NCBI RefSeq assembly: GCF_015712165.1
Contig: NZ_JADPZX010000001.1
Span: 5,716,001 to 5,780,000, forward strand
DNA from: Streptomyces spinoverrucosus
GTDB lineage: Bacteria > Actinomycetota > Actinomycetes > Streptomycetales > Streptomycetaceae
DNA: 64,000 nucleotides
Direction: 5' to 3'
The translations under genes were made by a program, and so were the position numbers. Below are positions 61,689 through 64,000 of the stretch, piece by piece (within the stretch, counting starts at the first letter, position 1; the number at the start of each line of letters is the position of its first letter). The notes under the pieces were generated by a model. It ran no database searches and had not been told where the DNA came from. It was given only the letters and a program-made list of their open reading frames with translations.

Positions 61689-62810
61689 ATGTCCAGTCCC
61701 GTGCACTACGTCACCCTCACCGCCCCTGACGGCGAAATCATCGGATACGTCTGGGCCGATGCCACCGTCGTCGACTTGGTTCACCGGTCGGCCGGCAGCA
61801 GCGGTGCCTACGAGGCGGGCACGGAGTGGTACCGCCGGGCGCATGACGCCCACAAGCGGGGTCTCGCCCCTCTCGGCGTCCTCACCATGCTCAGCCGCGA
61901 ACCCGGCGTCGGCCCCGTCACCGAGGCCCCCGACGTCGCCGCGATCGAGGAACTGGCTCGTGTCGTCACCCCGGACGACGACCGGCGCCTGCTCAATCAG
62001 CTTGACCGGGACAACGCGGACGCCTGGCGCGAACTCGCCGACGCCTTCGACGCGCTCACGGACGAGGACCGGGACATCAAGTGGGGCGGGGGCCAGAAGC
62101 TGGCGGACGGTGTGTACCACGTGGCCTTCCCGCTCTACGGCGAGCCGCTGGAGCGCGCTGTCCAGGCACTCTCCCGCGTCGGCGCCGTCACTCCCGAGCA
62201 TCGATGGATCGACAGTCCGATGCCCCAACCTGCGTCCGACGGGCGGCTGTCCGCAGCGGACGCCGTGCGCGCCGCCACGGCCATCGTGCGTGGGGAGCGC
62301 TTCTCCGACGGGACGATCGCCAGGGCCGTGCAGAACGGGCTCCTCGACGCCGTCGCCGAGTCGCTCCGCGCCTGGTACGCCCAGCAGCCCCCCGTCGGCG
62401 GAGCGCCCCCCGCCCCCGGCAACATGTGCAGGTTCTGCGGAGGTTCCCCCGCCGTCGACGTCACCTTCCGCGCCCACCGCGGCCTCGTGATCCTCATGGG
62501 GTTCAAGAAGACGGACGGGCCCATGTGCATGACCTGTGGGCTGGCCGTGTACCGGGCCTACACCACCCACACCCTCTGCCAGGGTTGGTGGAGCCCCCTC
62601 TCCCTCTTCATCTTCGCGCCGTTGACGCTGGTCCGGAACGTCCTCGCCGTGCGCGGGGTGAAGCGGCTCCCGGCGCCGGGGCCGGGGACGCTCGGGCCGC
62701 GGTACGACCCCGGCGTGCCCGTGCACCGGCGGCCGCGTGCCTATGTCGCCCTCGTCCCCGTGCTGTGGGTGCTCTTCATGATCGTGACGGGGCTGTCGGG
62801 AGGGGCGTGA
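61689..62810 (+). CDS. fusion protein: shared immunity-like domain, DUF6508-like domain, zinc ribbon and membrane helices
   Basis: 373 residues in three parts. About 1-95: a diverged copy of the domain in the two preceding genes (VHYVTLTAPDGEIIGYVWAD). About 95-220: a DUF6508-like domain (WGGGQKLADGVYHVAFPLYG). About 250-373: a zinc ribbon with CRFC and CMTC pairs, then two hydrophobic segments (WWSPLSLFIFAPLTLV and AYVALVPVLWVLFMIVTGL). It could hold an immunity domain at the membrane. ATG 61689 is 23 bases after the preceding stop. No strong ribosome site. Confidence 0.7.
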   Translation: MSSPVHYVTLTAPDGEIIGYVWADATVVDLVHRSAGSSGAYEAGTEWYRRAHDAHKRGLAPLGVLTMLSREPGVGPVTEAPDVAAIEELARVVTPDDDRRLLNQLDRDNADAWRELADAFDALTDEDRDIKWGGGQKLADGVYHVAFPLYGEPLERAVQALSRVGAVTPEHRWIDSPMPQPASDGRLSAADAVRAATAIVRGERFSDGTIARAVQNGLLDAVAESLRAWYAQQPPVGGAPPAPGNMCRFCGGSPAVDVTFRAHRGLVILMGFKKTDGPMCMTCGLAVYRAYTTHTLCQGWWSPLSLFIFAPLTLVRNVLAVRGVKRLPAPGPGTLGPRYDPGVPVHRRPRAYVALVPVLWVLFMIVTGLSGGA

Positions 62811-62896
62811 AGAGCCGCGAGGGGCTGCCGCACCCCGGCTGTACGCATGGCGCGTCCATGTCCTATGTTGCGGAAGCGAAGTCAGGGGGGATCCGC

Positions 62897-63352
62897 ATGC
62901 CGCAGGAGATGAGTCTCGCCGAGGTGGAGGCCGTTGCCCGCGCCGCGCACGCCGGGCAGACGGACAAGGCCGGGCGGCCGTACGCCGAGCATCTGTCCGC
63001 CGTCGCCGAGGGGGTGCGTGCCCGGGGCGGGGGAGAGGCGCTCATCGCCGCCGCCTGGTTGCACGACGCCGTCGAGGACGGGGTGCTGAGCGAGGAGTGG
63101 CTGGCGCAGGCCGCGCTGCCGCAGCGCACGAAGGACGTCGTACGGGCCGTGACCAGGCGGGCGGGGGAGACGCCTGAGGCGTACGCGCGCCGGATTCTGG
63201 CCACGCCGGGGGCCCGGCTCGTCAAGGCCGCCGACCTGGCGCACAACGCCGACCCGCGCCGCCTCGCCGAGCTCGACGAGGCCACGGCCAGGCGCCTGGA
63301 ACAGAAGTACGCCACCATGCGCGGCCTCCTCGGCCTCACATCCGACGACTGA
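62897..63352 (+). CDS. HD-domain phosphohydrolase (RelA/SpoT HD-like)
   Basis: A 151-residue HD protein. Metal ligands: His in GRPYAEHLSAV, His-Asp in WLHDAVEDG and Asp in VKAADLAHN, as in the ppGpp hydrolase domain of SpoT and small Mesh1-like proteins. It may hydrolyse a nucleotide such as ppGpp. ATG 62897 follows a G-rich site; an upstream GTG overlapping the previous stop (62807) would add 30 residues of unconserved type. Confidence 0.8.
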   Translation: MPQEMSLAEVEAVARAAHAGQTDKAGRPYAEHLSAVAEGVRARGGGEALIAAAWLHDAVEDGVLSEEWLAQAALPQRTKDVVRAVTRRAGETPEAYARRILATPGARLVKAADLAHNADPRRLAELDEATARRLEQKYATMRGLLGLTSDD

Positions 63353-63395
63353 CCCACTAAGACCGACGACCTCTACGGCACAGGACGACGACTGA

Positions 63396-63695
63396 ATGGC
63401 ACGGGACTACGACAGCCAACTGCTGGAGTCGGTGGCGGTACGCCGGCGCCGGATGCGCGACGCGCTGCTGTTCGGCGCGCAGCGCGCCCGGCGAACCGCC
63501 GACGAGCGGCTCGGCAAGGTGTTCGCGGGTATCGCGATCGCGGCCGTACTGTGCGCCGGCTGTATCGGCTGGTCCTTCGTTCAGGCCACCCTCGCCAAGC
63601 AGCGGGCCGAGCAGGAGAAGCAGCGCCAGCAGCAGGAGCAGATGTACAACCCGTCGCCCGGCGCGTCCGCCGGCGACGGTGGGGAGAAGCAGTGA
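63396..63695 (+). CDS. small basic membrane protein preceding eccD
   Basis: A 99-residue protein: basic N-terminus (VAVRRRRMRDALLFGAQRARR), one membrane helix (about 42-66, VFAGIAIAAVLCAGCIGWSF) and a Gln/Glu/Lys-rich helical tail ending in a Gly/Ser stretch. It lies 79 bases before eccD in the same direction and is probably an accessory of the T7SS membrane complex. I do not know a family name. Confidence 0.65.
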   Translation: MARDYDSQLLESVAVRRRRMRDALLFGAQRARRTADERLGKVFAGIAIAAVLCAGCIGWSFVQATLAKQRAEQEKQRQQQEQMYNPSPGASAGDGGEKQ

Positions 63696-63774
63696 ACGGG
63701 GTGTGCGTGACTGACGTGAGCACGTCGCCAGGCCACGATGGCCGAAACGACGCGATGATAGGTTCCGGTGAGTG

Positions 63775-64000
63775 GTGAGCACATCAACGACGTCCCGGAC
63801 TCAACTGAGCCGGGTCACCCTGGTCGGTGAGCGACGACGCGCCGACATCGTTCTGCCCTCGGACACGCCGATCGGCCAACTGCTCCCCGACATACTGCGG
63901 TTGCTCGACGACCGGGCCGCCAGCCGGCCGACCACACGGCAACTGATCAGCACCGACGGCTCGGTGCTGCCGCACGAGGCCACACTGTCCTCGGCCGAGG
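63775..64000 (+). CDS. eccD: EccD-like T7SS membrane channel component (5' part only)
   Basis: The first 75 codons of a gene that runs off the right edge. The visible part is the N-terminal ubiquitin-like YukD domain of EccD (SRVTLVGERRRADIVLPSDT then PIGQLLPDILRLL). In complete proteins about eleven membrane helices follow and form the T7SS channel. GTG 63775 is chosen because similarity begins there. It marks the start of the secretion machinery genes. Confidence 0.8.
   Translation, partial: MSTSTTSRTQLSRVTLVGERRRADIVLPSDTPIGQLLPDILRLLDDRAASRPTTRQLISTDGSVLPHEATLSSAE

Overview
The window is chromosomal DNA of a Streptomyces species. Support: very high GC, strong G/C bias at codon third positions, GTG and TTG starts preceded by GGAGG-type ribosome sites, ATGA/GTGA gene overlaps, and typical family content (mycothiol-linked nitroreductase, Nur-box sodF, Esx genes, actinobacterial regulators). 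The gene order around sodF, asd, pepN and malQ looks like the conserved chromosomal core of the genus; this is from memory, not a search. No rRNA, tRNA, intact insertion sequence or CRISPR array was seen.

Layout. 0.15-6.9 kb: a sugar-uptake operon on the minus strand (ROK regulator, binding lipoprotein, two permeases, GH4 glycosidase, BadF-type kinase) with a palindromic ROK-type operator upstream. 7-13 kb: a minus-strand operon of CoA-linked catabolic enzymes (CaiB-type CoA-transferase, crotonase, acetoacetate-decarboxylase-like protein, 3-hydroxyacyl-CoA dehydrogenase, acyl-CoA dehydrogenase) preceded by a LysR gene. 13-18 kb: MscS channel, HNH nuclease, PadR-regulated ABC exporter. 17.8-24.2 kb: secreted GH84-like glycosidase, a repetitive small gene, a chain of mini-ORFs leading into malQ, and a small membrane protein. 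24.3-28.8 kb: a TetR gene that needs a frameshift, a 14-bp operator-like repeat array, an FAD monooxygenase, and an EamA exporter with a LysR gene. 28.9-56 kb: housekeeping and membrane genes (two aminopeptidase N paralogues, asd, ECF sigma factor with a membrane partner, S8 protease, NUDIX, serine hydrolase, AbiEi/DUF559-like protein, sodF, two APC permeases, bioY, Ser/Thr kinase, rpiB, nei, Eis-like acetyltransferase) and a SpoIIE phosphatase.

57-64 kb is the most interesting region: a type VII secretion (T7SS) locus. Two small Esx-like proteins and a DUF6507-like protein precede an 857-residue protein with a WXG100-type N-terminus, a low-complexity linker and a C-terminal domain carrying the R / STS / ExE signature of ADP-ribosyltransferase toxins. 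Three adjacent genes share one repeated domain and are candidate immunity genes; the third is fused to a further domain and a zinc-ribbon/membrane tail. An HD protein, a small membrane protein and the first 75 codons of eccD follow, so the secretion machinery presumably continues past the right edge.

Non-coding signals: a perfect Nur box at sodF, ROK- and PadR-type operators, many hairpin terminators between convergent genes, an interspersed repeat of a type I recall from other Streptomyces, the 14-bp array near 25.1 kb, and the 37-38-bp tandem repeat that generates stop-start mini-cistrons in front of malQ.
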